From Ctenosaura bakeri (lineage: Eukaryota > Chordata > Lepidosauria > Squamata > Iguanidae): a stretch of 64,000 nt of DNA. Every line of letters begins with the position of its first letter. Position 1 is the stretch's first letter. The notes beneath the pieces were generated by a model. It was not told the origin of the DNA, made no database searches, and saw only the letters and a program-made list of their open reading frames with translations. Shown in pieces: positions 1 to 12,384 of this stretch. A program made the translations under genes and the position numbers. The stretch lies in NCBI GenBank assembly GCA_948474755.1, contig CAOLHI010000419.1, forward strand, positions 248,001 through 312,000. The letters are read 5' to 3'.

Positions 1-1658
1 CAAGTTCCAACTAAAATATAGAGACTGCCCCATTGACAGCTGTCAGTTAGGAGGAGACTACACTAATGTACATGTATGCATTTATGCAGTATTTTCTCTT
101 TTCCAATGCCTTCAAATTATTTGGCCAAAATTCTATAAATCCAAGACGCAGGTAGAAGTGGAGTGCAGTGCAAGACAATAGGACAGAGTTTCATGCCTGG
201 CACCATCTGATCACCAGACCAAGGGGCTTCCTGCTGCTGTGTGCCACAAATGTCCGCAGATTTATATTCTTGTGAGATCCACATCATGCCATATTCTTTC
301 CAACATACTCTTCCTTAATTCACAGCTTCTTTGAAAACCCTGCAAAGAGCCTTTTCTTGGTAATGTGATTGTTTCCATGTCTAGGCAGCTAATTTCATTT
401 CTGAATTTCACTTGTATTTTATGATGTTTTTATTATTATTAGAAGCGTGAGGATAGATTCAGATTTAGTCATACCTAGGAGAGGCCAATTGAAATCACTG
501 GAACATAACCTCATGACAAGTTTGCCCCAATGATTCCATTAAGACTATTTATATGTGTGGCTACTCTGAGCTTAGCTACGTCTGGCACCAACCCATAAAT
601 AGATGAGACTGAATAAATTACTTTAGTAATTTTCATTAAAATTTGACAGAAATGTATGTTAAGCCTTTCAAAAAATGTAGAGAAAGGGGGTATATGTGCC
701 TATTTTGAATAATCTCTTGTTCAATATATACATCCAAATCACACAAACTTAATGTTATTCACTCAAGCTGTGGGTGTATTACATCATAGTACACAGTCCA
801 ATCCCTATTTCAAGTCTTTATACAAAGTAAATCAAACTTCTCCTAGTGATGAATCAAAGTCCTCTGTGATGCACCTGCTGTGAAATTAAAAGCCGCTCAG
901 TGGCAGTCAGGGTTTCCAAAGATAAATGAAGACATAAACCTGATTCTCACATTTTGTTATCTTGATAAATCAGTGCCTTAGGTGGCTTTTAGGTTGAAGT
1001 TTCCGAGTATTAACTCAACAGGTGTTAATTTTAGTTTGACTTTGAAGCTTATAGCATAGGAACCCTTTCCTCCCCTGTATTCTGAAAAAATCTAAGCCTT
1101 ATCCAAGTCAGATTATGCAATAATGGAGGCTATTCTAATCTGCAAGGCATGTAGGCCAAAGACTTGCTGATGCCAGTGGTGTGCAGATTATTTCTCAAAA
1201 CTGGAGGTGAGTCAGGAGAAGACCATCCTGATAGCTAAAAGCAATCCACATGCTTTGTGGATGCTTGTTTGTAACATCCAGAAAGGAGACTTGGCTGTTT
1301 TGGGTCTGGACACAAATGTAGACTTTTTAGTGTAATAGTGGTACACCTGAGATGGGACCTAAAAGTACTAATTGCATGTGGCCAAGATTGACTCAAAATG
1401 TGTGAGACATTATTGGTTGTTGATGAAGGCAGAATTGCCTGAAAAATGTCTAGCAATGCACAGCATGAAGCAATGACATCACTGTGATTTAGTAGATGGG
1501 GATAGGAAGTACAGATGGAGAAAGAAAAAGACAAAACAGGTTGAGATGCTCCATTTCCACTTGTATACTTTTGTCAGAATTCAGGAGGGATTCAGTGAAC
1601 TAGAAAAGCAATAAGGGAATGAAATTGAGGAAATCCTCTTTTCCCTAAAATTCCTTCT
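1..1658. other. Unassigned AT-rich intergenic DNA
   Basis: No gene, recognised repeat or RNA is visible here. The 99-codon minus-strand frame at 1235-1534 has no recognisable motif and I treat it as chance. The sequence is AT-rich without long simple repeats. Confidence 0.5.
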
Positions 1659-1790
1659 CTTATTTTAATTTTTTTTAAAATTAAATTTTATTATGTTCCT
1701 TTCAGGTTTACCACATAACTGAAACAAAGCAAAAGCAAAAAGAGAGCAGCAGAAGAGATCACAATAATCTGAGGAATAGTAAGCAAATAC
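1659..1790 (-). mobile_element. L1-like LINE 3' UTR scrap
   Basis: A T-rich run followed by a C/A-rich stretch (CACATAACTgAAACAAA then AAAAGCAAAA) closely resembles the minus-strand L1 3' end at 4800-4970, which has the same order of features. Only the tail is recognisable; no reverse transcriptase motif follows directly. The resemblance is by eye, so the family call is tentative. Confidence 0.35.
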
Positions 1791-2416
1791 TAATATTCTG
1801 AGGATCTGTAAAACTGTTAAGAGTTAAGTTTACAAATCAAGATGACGCAACATCCAAAAAGTTATTCCTCTGATGCTTCATGTTTTGTGGTGATGGATCA
1901 CATTGTGAGAAGAGAAAAACAGGTACTAAATACCAGGAAAATTGTCTCATCTCTGTTTATTCTGTCTGCTTTTAAGCCAACTTTTCCAGTAATTCTGTTG
2001 TCCGCACATTCTTCAGTCATCTTCCTACAGAGTCCAACCAGATTTTTCCACCATGTAACAATCTCTAGATGTACTCCAGCAAATAACAATAAAATAAAAT
2101 CCTTGTGAAGTAGATTTGTGTCTCCTTCTGAAAACACAGGCAACAATATTAACACACCACACTATTATTTGGATAATTTGTTATTTGTCATTGAAAGGGC
2201 CAATATTTGTCCCCCAAACTGTGATTCCTGGGGACAATATAGCCACATATACACTATCTTGTATCCTCATTCAGCTTGTATCCCCATTAGTCTCAGTGTA
2301 AAGTGCTGGTCTGTAAATCTGCCCACTGCAAATCTCTGTGCCATGAAAACATTTTTTTAAAGTGATGTTTCAACAATATGCCATGTTTCCAGTGGATAGA
2401 AATGACAGCCATATCA

Positions 2417-2917
2417 TTAATATGTGTTGAAGCTCATCTTCATTTCTACAAGCTCAAAAAAGAACACCAGAAACTTTACTTTCTTTGCCAAGAAGCTAAA
2501 CTTACTGTATACCTTGAGAATAAGTGCTTCTACCTCAAAACTTAAAAACTTCATGGTAAGTTTGAGATAATTGTGGATTATATGATTTTTACATTCCATT
2601 TGTATCAAGAGATCATTAATCTGTTTTAAAGTCTGATGTGCTGACTTGTATTTTCCAGAATTTACAGAGGCTTTGTCAGGTATATAAGGATACACATTGT
2701 TAATGCTCAGACCATTCTTCTGGAGAATATTGAAAATCTCTGTTTCAGTTTGAGGATTAGGCAATATTGTTGGAAGTATTTTACTTGCACCATCTTGGTT
2801 TCTGTAACTTAAATGGTAGGAAATATGGTGATAAACTTGCCCTACTTGAGCTATTGTCGTGTTATTTTCTTGGGACAAATCTGGGAGGTAGGAAGAGGGA
2901 TGATGGGATTTGGACAT
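2417..2917 (-). other. Unrecognised 166-codon open frame
   Basis: This is one of the longest uninterrupted frames in the window outside clear transposons. The predicted product is hydrophilic with Ile/Lys/Asn bias and a leucine- and lysine-rich C-terminal half that could be helical. I recognise no domain. A 73-codon frame just upstream on the same strand (2862-3083), rich in Lys and Arg, overlaps it in another phase, so a frameshifted older coding sequence (retrogene or transposon) is possible. AT-rich DNA also gives such frames by chance. No Kozak context, splice site or poly(A) signal decides the matter. Confidence 0.2.
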
Positions 2918-3310
2918 TCTTTTCTGTATCCTTTTCTGTTTTTTTCACTAATATCTTGAGTCTTATCCTTTCAGCCTGGAGTCTCACTCCCTCATATTTA
3001 ACTGTAAGCAGTTGATGACACAGAATGTACTTTACTGTGTTGACTTTGTGTAGCCAATTTTTAATTGATGTTCCTTGCACCAAAACTATACAAATATGCT
3101 TTCTATTTTTTATGTACCAGTGTCTGAAAGTTCTTTGCCACCATTACTATGTGAAGTGAATAGTTTTCTTTAAGTTTAAGAAATAAAAATCATACGACTG
3201 ACCTATATACTTCAGAGATGCCTATTCCTGGTTCAGTAGGTAGCTGCAAAATCCTGAACTACAAGGAATATATGTTCTTGAATAATCACCTCCTTTTCTC
3301 TGTCTCTTAG

Positions 3311-4660
3311 ATTCATAATCATAGAACCATAGAGTTCAAAGGAGCCTCATGGGACATCAAATCCAACCCCTTACTCAATGGAGGAACTCCGGTTAAAGCA
3401 TCATTAGCACGTAGCTATTCAGCCTCTTTTTTGAAGACAACCAAAGAAGGAGACCCTGCCACAGCTCTAGGCAGTTGGTTCCGTTACTGAACCACTCTTA
3501 CTGTCAAGATATTCCTTCTAATGTTCATTTGAAGTCTACTTTCCTATAACTTCAAACCATTAAACTTCGTCCTATGTTCTCTGGCAGGAGAGAACAAAGC
3601 TGCACCCTCCTCTTGGTGGCAGCCCTTGAGGTATTTAAAGAGTGCAGTCATGTCATCCCTCAGTCATCCAGACTGAGCATGCTCTAGTGTTTCCTCATGT
3701 GCTTTGTTCTCCATGGCTCCTATCATCCTTGTTGCCCTTCTCTGATCCAGCTCCAAGTTGTCTATAACCTTAAAATGGGGTGCCCAGAACTGACTGCAGT
3801 ATTCCAGTGTAGTATATAGGCAGACTACGACCTCCCTCAACTTGGAAACTTGTATTAATGCAGGCTAAAATAGCATTCATATTCTTTGCTGCAGCTTGAC
3901 ACTGCTGCCTCATGTTCAATTTATCGTTAACAATAGTCTCAGCTCCTTTTTTCATGTCATAATGATGAGCCATATATTGTTCATCCTATACATGTACATT
4001 TTTTTTCCTAAATGTAAAATGTTGCATTTGTATCTATTGAATTTCATTTTATTAATTTCTGTCCAATTTTCTAGTTTACCTACGTGCTTTTCAACACTAT
4101 TCCTGTATTCCAATGTGTTAGCTACCAGTCCCCATCTCCAAACTTGAGAAAGATTGCCTCCACTCCATCATCTAAGTTATCAACAAAAATATTGGAGAGG
4201 AATGGCTGTGGGATGCAACTTTGCAGCACTTGAAGAGCAGCCACTGATGACAACTCTGAGTATGGTTTTCCAAGCAATTATGGATCCATCTGACAATGTT
4301 CCAATTTATGTCACATTTAACCAATTTGGTAATCAAAATATTATGGGGGACCTTCCAAATGGTTTGCTGGAATCCAAAGAGATGATATCCACAGTATCCC
4401 CACCATCTACTAAACTAGCAACCTGATAGAAAAAAAGATATAAGATTAGTTTGGCAGGATTTGTTCTTGGATAAACTCATGCTGACCCCTATTGATCACT
4501 GCATTGTCATCAGAATACTTCCAGACAGACTCTGATATAAACCATTCTAATTATTTTCCTGGTATTGAGGTCATGTTGACTGGTCTGTGGTTTATTGAAC
4601 AGTGGCCCCATTGTCTGCATGGTTGTTCTCTTGCCTCAAGCATATCTGAAACCTGCCTTT
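3311..4660 (-). mobile_element. CR1-type LINE, 5'-truncated, degraded ORF2
   Basis: The minus-strand copy ends in the CR1 signature: the plus strand at 3311-3340 reads as the reverse complement of the ATTCTATGATT-type tail. Moving 5' on the minus strand one can read decayed ORF2 pieces: a QCQAAAKNMNAILACIN stretch (3770-3973), then further upstream RT-like motifs including a YRPV-like stretch followed by NMTSIPGK and a NxLxxHTQ-like thumb region. CR1 ORF2p is an endonuclease/reverse transcriptase that acts in target-primed reverse transcription. Frameshifts and stops are many, so the copy is inactive. It abuts an L1 fragment also on the minus strand. Confidence 0.85.
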
Positions 4661-4774
4661 TGTTACTCATTGCTTGTCTAGCATTGTGAACTATAGGTTT
4701 TTATATAATATAATATTGTTGTGGGTTTGAGCTATACATCTGTACCTTTCCTTGGTGATTCATCCTTCTCTCCA

Positions 4775-5840
4775 TTTGTATACCTACTCCTTTTTCTCTT
4801 CATTTCCTTCTTTTTTCTTTTTTTAATTTTCAATTTTTTTAAATTAAATAAAAAACCCCAGCACAATCGAGAAACAAAAACAAAAGAAAATACATCCATG
4901 CAGACATAAACAGACATTTACACATAACTAAAACAAATAAAAACAAAACATTAGTAAGATTGTTCCTGCCCTTGTTGCAAATATTTCGTATTTCTTAAAC
5001 ATTTACACCCAATTATTGCTATATATTTTATTCCATAATCATTAATTACTGCTTATCACTTATTTTAATTTTTTACTTGATTTCTCAGTTTCATAATTAC
5101 TTATTAATATATTCTAGATTACTTTATACTAATAATGATTGGTCTAAGAATAATAATCATTTATACAAAACCCAACATTTTGAAATGACAAACAGAATAC
5201 ATCTTATGAATCTACTTTTACACTTCCAAATTAATATTGATTTTAATTATCAAAACTTATTGTCAACAGATTGCCTTGATTCTTTTTAAAGAAATCAATC
5301 AACCACTGCCATTCGTAGAATATGAATGGCACTGGTTGAATGAATAACATTCATTATAAAATTATAAAATTCATAAAATGAATAGAAATTCATTTTATAT
5401 TCTGCTCAGTCTGTGCATAAGCTTTTCCATTTTTACAATTCCCATTACTGTGCTCAGTCCTTCATCCACTGTTGGTAATTTTGATTTTTTCCAGTACTTT
5501 GCATACACTAGACTTCGTGCTAACAGTGTGTGTTATATCACTTCATATTGTTTCTTATTCATCATTGTATTTTCTTCCCAGACTCCTAGCAGATGTAATT
5601 CAGGCTTTTTAGGTAATTGAGATTTTAAAGGCTTTTGCATCAGTTTTTGTATCTTCATTTAGAACTGTTTAGTTTTACCAGATGTTCACCACAGATGATA
5701 CAAGGCGCCAGTATAGTCCTGACATATCGTTGCTGGGTGTCTTTTTCCTTTAGGATATCTTTCTATGGTATTCCACCCAGTAATTCCCTGAATGTTTTAA
5801 AATCAGTTTTCCTAAAATACAGGGTCTGTGTTTGATTATA
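4775..5840 (-). mobile_element. L1 LINE, 3' part of ORF2 and 3' UTR
   Basis: On the minus strand, broken frames from about 5840 to 5400 resemble the C-terminal end of L1 ORF2p: a Cys-containing CIICG stretch corresponding to the CWRC...HxWW region, then an LLGVWEEN-type motif, then an ARSLxxAKYWK-like segment. The 3' UTR is T-rich on the plus strand (4790-4850) and C/A-rich beyond. Several stop codons interrupt every frame. It lies directly next to the CR1 copy, with the same orientation; which inserted first is not clear. Confidence 0.65.
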
Positions 5841-8800
5841 CTTTTCTTTTCTTTTTACTACTAACCTCCCTCAGCTCCTGTGTCTTCTCACTTAGGTCTC
5901 ATGGGATGACAGGTTAGTTTGAAATTACAATGGTGTCTGATCTCATTCCAGTACTGATCTCCAAGGGAATCTTAGAGATTGAGGTGAATTCCAAAAGTCC
6001 AGACCTGGAGGGCTAGTAATTCTACTTAGGATTGAGGCTTCGTGGCCCATGTGGTCAACCTGTGGTCCTTGATAGCTCTCATTGTGTAATACAGTGGATG
6101 TCCAAGACACTCCTGCCAATGTCACTCAAATCTGCCTCGCTAGTTTTCCCTTTCCTGCTAGATTGGGGAAAGGCCTCAACTTTCTAACCAACATGGAAGG
6201 GAATTGAACTAGTGGAGACAAGGTAACTCTATTTCTAATGAGTTGTTAGTCAAAAAATAAATCCCACAACAGAAGGAAAAACAGGAGAAAGTAGATGTAT
6301 AAGGAAGATAAATGTGGGAGGATGTGGACTGTAGGGAAGTGTGGGAATAAGAGTAAATGATAGGTGCACCAGTGTGCTCTGACTCAGTTGTCCTAGTAGC
6401 AAGATGAAGCTCACACATAATAAAAATAATCAGACTGGGAGTGACCAGTGGATGGGTGTCAGAGCTTGTGTGGATAGATATGAAATGGAGAGAATGAAAG
6501 GGAGAGCAGAAGGGAGTGATTTTTTGTTATATCTCCCTGTGAAAATGGATTAACTGGGATGCACTTGTGTATGTGTATGTCTGAGTGTGCAGGTATTTTC
6601 TTTCTTTCTTGTAACTGCCATGAGAATAGTAGAAGATGTAATGGCTGGCCGGATAAAGGGGAGAGAAAATGGTAGAGGCTGCAATACTGTCTAGGTTATC
6701 TCTCTGTGTAGCACACATAGAGCTCCTTCAATTAACGTGTTGTCTTTGTGGCAAATGAGGTAGTGTATTGGAACCTGCCCATCAACAGTCCCCATATAAG
6801 ACTACTGGAGATGATAGTTTCTTTCACATAATGTCATGATAGGGTCTATAATGAGGAACTTCACAGATCTTCCAAAACAAGACAAAAATGGTTCAGTGTA
6901 GCAACTTTCAGGTGTACAAATCAGCAGACAGACAAAATGCTGGTTATTTGGATTTTTTTTCCAAACTCCAGATATCTATCAAATCTTTGCCATAAAATTG
7001 GAATGGCTGATCTCGCTAAAAGCTAAAGTGATTCTGTAATTTACACTTGAATGAAATGAATTCTGAATACATGCTTATTTCTTGGGTAATTGGTGCAAGA
7101 CTCCAGGCAGTGTAAAAGCTCATTATCATCCCTTTGTGCCAGTTTTATCTCTTAGAGAGGCATTCTTATTATATCACACCCCCAATAAGTCCCTCCTTTT
7201 AGGTAATATGCAAAAGTTATGCAGGCAAATTGCCCAGATAGCATGATTGGGATTACAGTGAAGATGTGAATTATCTTGGCAATATATAATGACAGTTCAC
7301 ACTGTGTCATCAATACGGCAGCTTCACTGTGATTTTTTTTTTAAAAACAAAACTATTAGTAGAGTCATAGGGGTGGAGTTCAGTAGCTGTAGCCAGAGGC
7401 TGTTGCTCTCTAGATTTATCCTATAGTACAGGGGTGAACAGAGTGCAGCTCACAGGCTATATATACCCCCACAGGGCATTTTGAAGCAAATTCAAAGTTC
7501 TTTTTTTCATTGCATTATATTTTTGAAAATGTTTCCCTAGAGACATTTAATTCCTAGTCAGATAAAGACTTCCCGTGGGAATAAAGCAGCCAATGGGAGC
7601 CAAAACATGGGAAAATGCTCCCCCTCATCTCTAAGAATTGGGGTGAGAAGCCAGTGAAAAGTGAGGCCCTCGTAGTGCTAATTTGGATCTCATAAGAGAA
7701 TGTTAAGTATAATGGGATGTTAAGTAACAGGAGATGTGATTAACCAGAATAGGTGGAATTTGATCCACCCCACCTAAGGGTGCTAACAGCACATTCCTGC
7801 TGTTAATCAGCCCAACTAGAGGCTGCCCTGGTCAAAAAGAAGAAGGGGGAGGTGGAAGAGGATGCATAGCTAGGACTTAGGACATCTAGGAAATGCTGGA
7901 GGATTATATGCAGGGATGACCACAGGAGGAATCCACCCAGCTTCCCTTGTCCAAAGGGGAAGAAGGCAGAAAACCCTAATGGTGGGATGCACAATGAGTG
8001 ACTGAAAGAGATGAGGGACTCAGAAAGCACCAATATGAATTAAGCTGGTGGACCTGGTGGAAAGGTAGACACCAGATACATAAAGGGTGGAAACCAGATA
8101 CATAAATGAAGATTTTGGGCAGTGCTTTAATGTGTGCATTAATGTTCCTTTTTTTCTTTTTTTTTCTTTTTTCTTTCATATTTGATAGGTTTTTAAATTT
8201 ATTTTAATTATTTTGATAGAGTAATAATATTTTATTTTTTTCTGATTAGAGTGCTATATTGTCATATACACTTCCACATTCTTCCTTCTGGAAGTTAGGT
8301 ATCAGGCACTGAATCCACCATCATGTCCATTTAATGGTTGAGGGATGGCAGAAATTGCATTACTGGACATCTGGGAGGTTGATGTTGACTCTCTTCTAAC
8401 AGCTACAGAACTGATTACTCACCACCCTGCCAGTATATGACCATGGTAGTTTGATCTGGGGCTGCCTTCCTATCTGTGTTTGGGGGGCTTTCTGAAATCT
8501 GACTAATCCATAAAAGGGCATTAACTTATCTAATCCCAGGCTACATGCATGTATGTCACCGAAGAGATTTTGCACATTCTTGACCTTGTATTTTGTGCAT
8601 TCCCATAATGCACATATGGCAAGAAACACTAAGAAAAAAAATGCCTTGGTGTCTCACTTGCACAATTGAGGTTAAATCTCACATGGGGTGAGATGGCCTG
8701 TTTTTACCAAACTGAAATTTGCATGGCTGGTGAGACTGACAAGATTTTTTCTACATCCTGAACTTCTCCTGCAAGAATGTGATCTCATAAAATGCCTTTC

Positions 8801-8900
8801 ATGCACAATTCTCTCAAGCCATTGAAGTATAACTACTCAGTGTCACATCCTAAGAGTTACTAAGGATAGGAAGAACATGACTATTTGTGTGGCATTTCTC
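5841..8900. other. Unassigned intergenic DNA
   Basis: No gene or confident repeat is visible. A T-rich run lies at 8145-8180. Around 7430-7640 the sequence has a dispersed-repeat feel but I cannot name it. The segment 6930-7330 has balanced composition and no repeat, and is raised separately as a possible conserved non-coding element. Confidence 0.4.
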
Positions 8901-8929
8901 AACATTGGTTGCATTCAGAAGAAACCCAC

Positions 8930-9530
8930 TCCAACTGGAAGCAGATATGCAATCTTACTTTAATGCTGGTGGAAATTTGGGATTATTCTGGAAAGGATAG
9001 CGACATGCACAACTGTGGCTGGCAGAGTGGAACCTCAACTCCTGGAATTCTTTTTCAGTTTCTGGTGGTCCATACGGTTAATTGCCAACCATCTAAGTTG
9101 TTGAGAGTGATATATCTGGTGAGATTTGTCCCCATGGTTGTGAAGTACATTACATTTTTCATACATCATATTTCCAGAATGACATTGCAGATGCCTTATC
9201 CTGCTCTCAGTTTTATATGTTTCAGATCTAGTACTGGAAGTTAGTCTATCCCCACTGGAAAACTCTGGCAATTTGGGATCATTCACTTATCATTGGCCAC
9301 ATCCACATGGTCCTCCTACTGCAGGAGTATTTTGGCATGAATATAGTGTCAAATATGTTGTGTATGCCTTCTTGCAACTTAATAAGGTTTGTCTTGGTGG
9401 GTGCTTACTTCAGGTACCATATAATACATATATATTATCCCTTCCATGTCACAGTATCTTCTTACTGTTGACTTCAGCATATACAGGATGTTCAACTAAG
9501 GACAAGGGTAACCCCACACACCAACAATAA
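8930..9530 (+). mobile_element. DIRS-like retrotransposon remnant (RNase H / 'ADALS' region)
   Basis: At 9174-9209 the plus strand encodes QNDIADALSCSQ, the motif that in DIRS-like pol lies at the end of the RNase H domain (typically HxPGxxNxIADALSRxQ). Upstream, in a shifted frame, a leucine-rich LLEFFFSF-type stretch matches the place of the LLELFP motif. Downstream there is a Trp/Pro spacing like the APEAxxxPTPxPxxLW linker. DIRS elements use RT, RNase H and a tyrosine recombinase instead of an integrase; no recombinase can be read here. At least two frameshifts are needed. Alternative: a Ty3-type element, whose ADALSR motif is similar. Confidence 0.5.
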
Positions 9531-12190
9531 ATATCTTCCAGTGTCTTATCCTTTTCAAACTCTGGTGCTAAACTTTGGTATGTGTGCCTACCCTTTGAGG
9601 TCTTTCACACTTTAATTCCCCAGACTACACCCAGAGCTTGGCCTGGGCACAATAAAGAACAGTGTCTTTTAAGATTTTGAGTCATTAATCAATATATTAC
9701 CTCTGTCATGAGTTTAGGCAAGCCACTGATATGCCTTCTGTTTCCTGCAAGATAAAGGAAGCATATGTGGCCTATCTTAAATAGTGCTGGTTGTAAATAT
9801 TAATGCATGAATGGTATATAAACACTAAAAAACAAACAAACAAACAAAAAAACCTTGAGAATTATATAAACATTACCACTGTAAAATTTGCACTGATGGA
9901 GCCCAGCAGTGAAATCCTTCTAATGTTCTGATGTAATTATAAATAAATGTTATTTGAATTAATCAACTGAAGCTTTAATGGATTTAGAGAAAGAGACTAT
10001 TTCTACTTGGTAAAGACAAACATTTAAACAAATGTGTTATTAATGCCTTTAAGTGTTTTCTAGTTGAGGTACAAATGCAAGCCAGATATTGTTATAGTCT
10101 CCAAAGCTGAACATTTGAAACATAATATTTTCTACATATTCTTAGGTTACAGACCTTTTTTCCAGGTGTTATTTTCCACTGCTCGCATTGGCCCATTTAA
10201 AAATAAAAATCACAGGAAGATAACTGTCATTCAAGCACTTTGACATTGCATATTGTGATTTACAAATTTTTCCTCTCTCTTCCAGGATGTACTTGGTTCC
10301 TCAATTTCATCTTCTAATCTTCTGAAACAAACAGTGCTGTTCTCAAGAGATGATGCAGCAATCATTTCTCTTCTATTTAAAGCATCTAAATGATACTGTA
10401 ATTGAAAAGCACTTACTGTTCCATATTGCTTCTGCTAGCTATAATTTTGCTCCTGGAGTTGTCTACTAAAGGATACAAAATCATATGTTAAAATTATATT
10501 AAAGAGGAGCTGCCTAGATGAGCAAAATAAACATTAACCTGCTGTAGCAGCAGTAGCTATTGCTAATAGAGTGTGTCAGAAAAACATATAGGAAAGAAGA
10601 TACCCAGAGTTTAAAGTCCACATTAATTTCAAAGTAAGAATGAATATAGACAACCGGACTATCCCTGTTCCATACTGTTCCTTTGGTTGATCTGAGTTCA
10701 GTTCCTCCTGAAGTGTGACTTAATTAGGAAGATTCATAAGATTAATTCTGGAATTGAAACATGTACAATTACCACAGCATCTAGTTCCTTCAATTCACTT
10801 GAATCTGAACCACCACCACATTGTCACTGTGGATACCTGCTTTTCTAAAATGCACCCTGCCAATCCCAAAGAGTCATGTTTTGAGAAGTTTTGGGGTATA
10901 ACACCTTCAGTGAGTCTACACCTTTCTCACTACAACTGTCACCAAATACTGGTTTTTCTTACTGACACTAAAGTGCCCTGTGTTCTCAATCACTTGATAA
11001 ACAACTATACACCTCCAAGTGATTAATAACTGTGCACATACATCTTAGTGTGTGTGTTTATCTTTGTGTATATCTTGGAGAAGTTGCATACAAAGGGGAA
11101 ATTGATGACTGAATACAGATCCAGGCTTGGATCAAACAGTATGTTTTACTGTACAATATTAATGAATCTACAGGTTCTTTACAAAATGGAAAAGGTGGCC
11201 AGATGAACACAATTAAGTTTAAACCAGTAACTCCTGTACTAGATAGCTAGAACAAGGAAGGAGGGTAATGGACTTATAATAGCTTTTTTAATGCAAAACA
11301 AAGAAACTGAAAAATTGTTGGAAATTTGGCAGTCTTTGCTCCAAGACTAAACCAGAGATGTACGAATTACCATTGATCCAACATTCAACTGTCTTGAATG
11401 GATGAATACTGTCATACAATCTTTTCTTCACTGAGTGGTCTTATTGGACCCCCTTTCTCTGCCCATGGATTAGACATTGATTTCTCTCTCCCGCTCATAT
11501 TATTGTACGTATTCCCATACGTATATTTCTGAAGGCAGGCTAGTAAAGGACATGTTTACAACTAGGTTTACAATGGTTCTAAGACATTTGCTGACAATTT
11601 TAACCAGAATGTATTTGGCTGTCGAATACTCCAGTACTTAAGTAGAGGAATTCATTGGTGGTGGGGGGCAGTGTCAGCCACAGGAGACTGTAAAGCAACA
11701 GAGCGATAAAGAAAGTATTGGAAGTCAAAGGAGAATAAAACTTAACTGCCAGGGAACATTCTACTTTCTGGCCTGTATTATATTTTGTTATTATATTTTA
11801 TTGAGATATGTGCCGTTTTGTGTCACCTCTTGCATTGCATCTTCTAAAGGGGGATATTGCCACTGGGCTGACTTTGAAGTGGATTGGACAAAACTCTAAT
11901 CTGCAACAAAATTGCATTTCAAATATGACACAATGTTCTGTTTTGGATAGGTAGGGGTGTGTGTGTGTGTGTGTGTAAACTCTTATAGAGATTGATCTTA
12001 GGATACATAAAACATTTCTGTTCGTGGAAGAATTTACAGTTTGAATTCCTTAAGAATTTTCTGATACCATCTGAGAAACCATCTATATATATTTTAGTTG
12101 TCAGTTTAGCTGATCTCTTGTTACCACTATTTACTCAGAGTCCATCCAAACTGACTGAAAAGCACCAGAATTTTGTTCTTGATCTTTCTG
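9531..12190. other. Unassigned intergenic DNA with a possible conserved non-coding block
   Basis: No gene or clear repeat apart from a short CAAA run (about 9822-9852) and a GT repeat (11957-11976). The part from 9960 to 10590 is free of recognised repeats and rich in TAAT/ATTA-type homeodomain-like words. Confidence 0.4.
11957..11976. repeat. (GT)n microsatellite
   Basis: Ten consecutive GT units. Confidence 0.95.
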
Positions 12191-12195
12191 ATTTC

Positions 12196-12384
12196 ATTGT
12201 TGTTGTGTGCCTTCTAATCACTTCTGACTAATGGCAACCCTAAGGCAAACTCATCACAGGGTTTTCTGGGGCTGAATGTATGTGATGCATCCAAGGTCAC
12301 CCAGTGGGTCTCCATGGCCGTACTGGGAAACAAAGCCTGGTCTCCAGGGTTGTAGTCCAATGCTCAAGCCATTATGCCATGTCA
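12196..12384 (-). mobile_element. tRNA-derived SINE (Sauria SINE type)
   Basis: Read on the minus strand it begins with a tRNA-like head (GGCATAATGGCTTGAGCATT), followed by a CTGGAGACCAGG word, a CACTGGGTGACCTTGG core, and ends in a tail resembling the Bov-B 3' end (CCATTAGTCAGAAGTG) plus CACAACAAC repeats. This order is that of squamate SINEs mobilised by Bov-B. It is diverged by substitutions and a short internal deletion, and so old. Confidence 0.85.
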
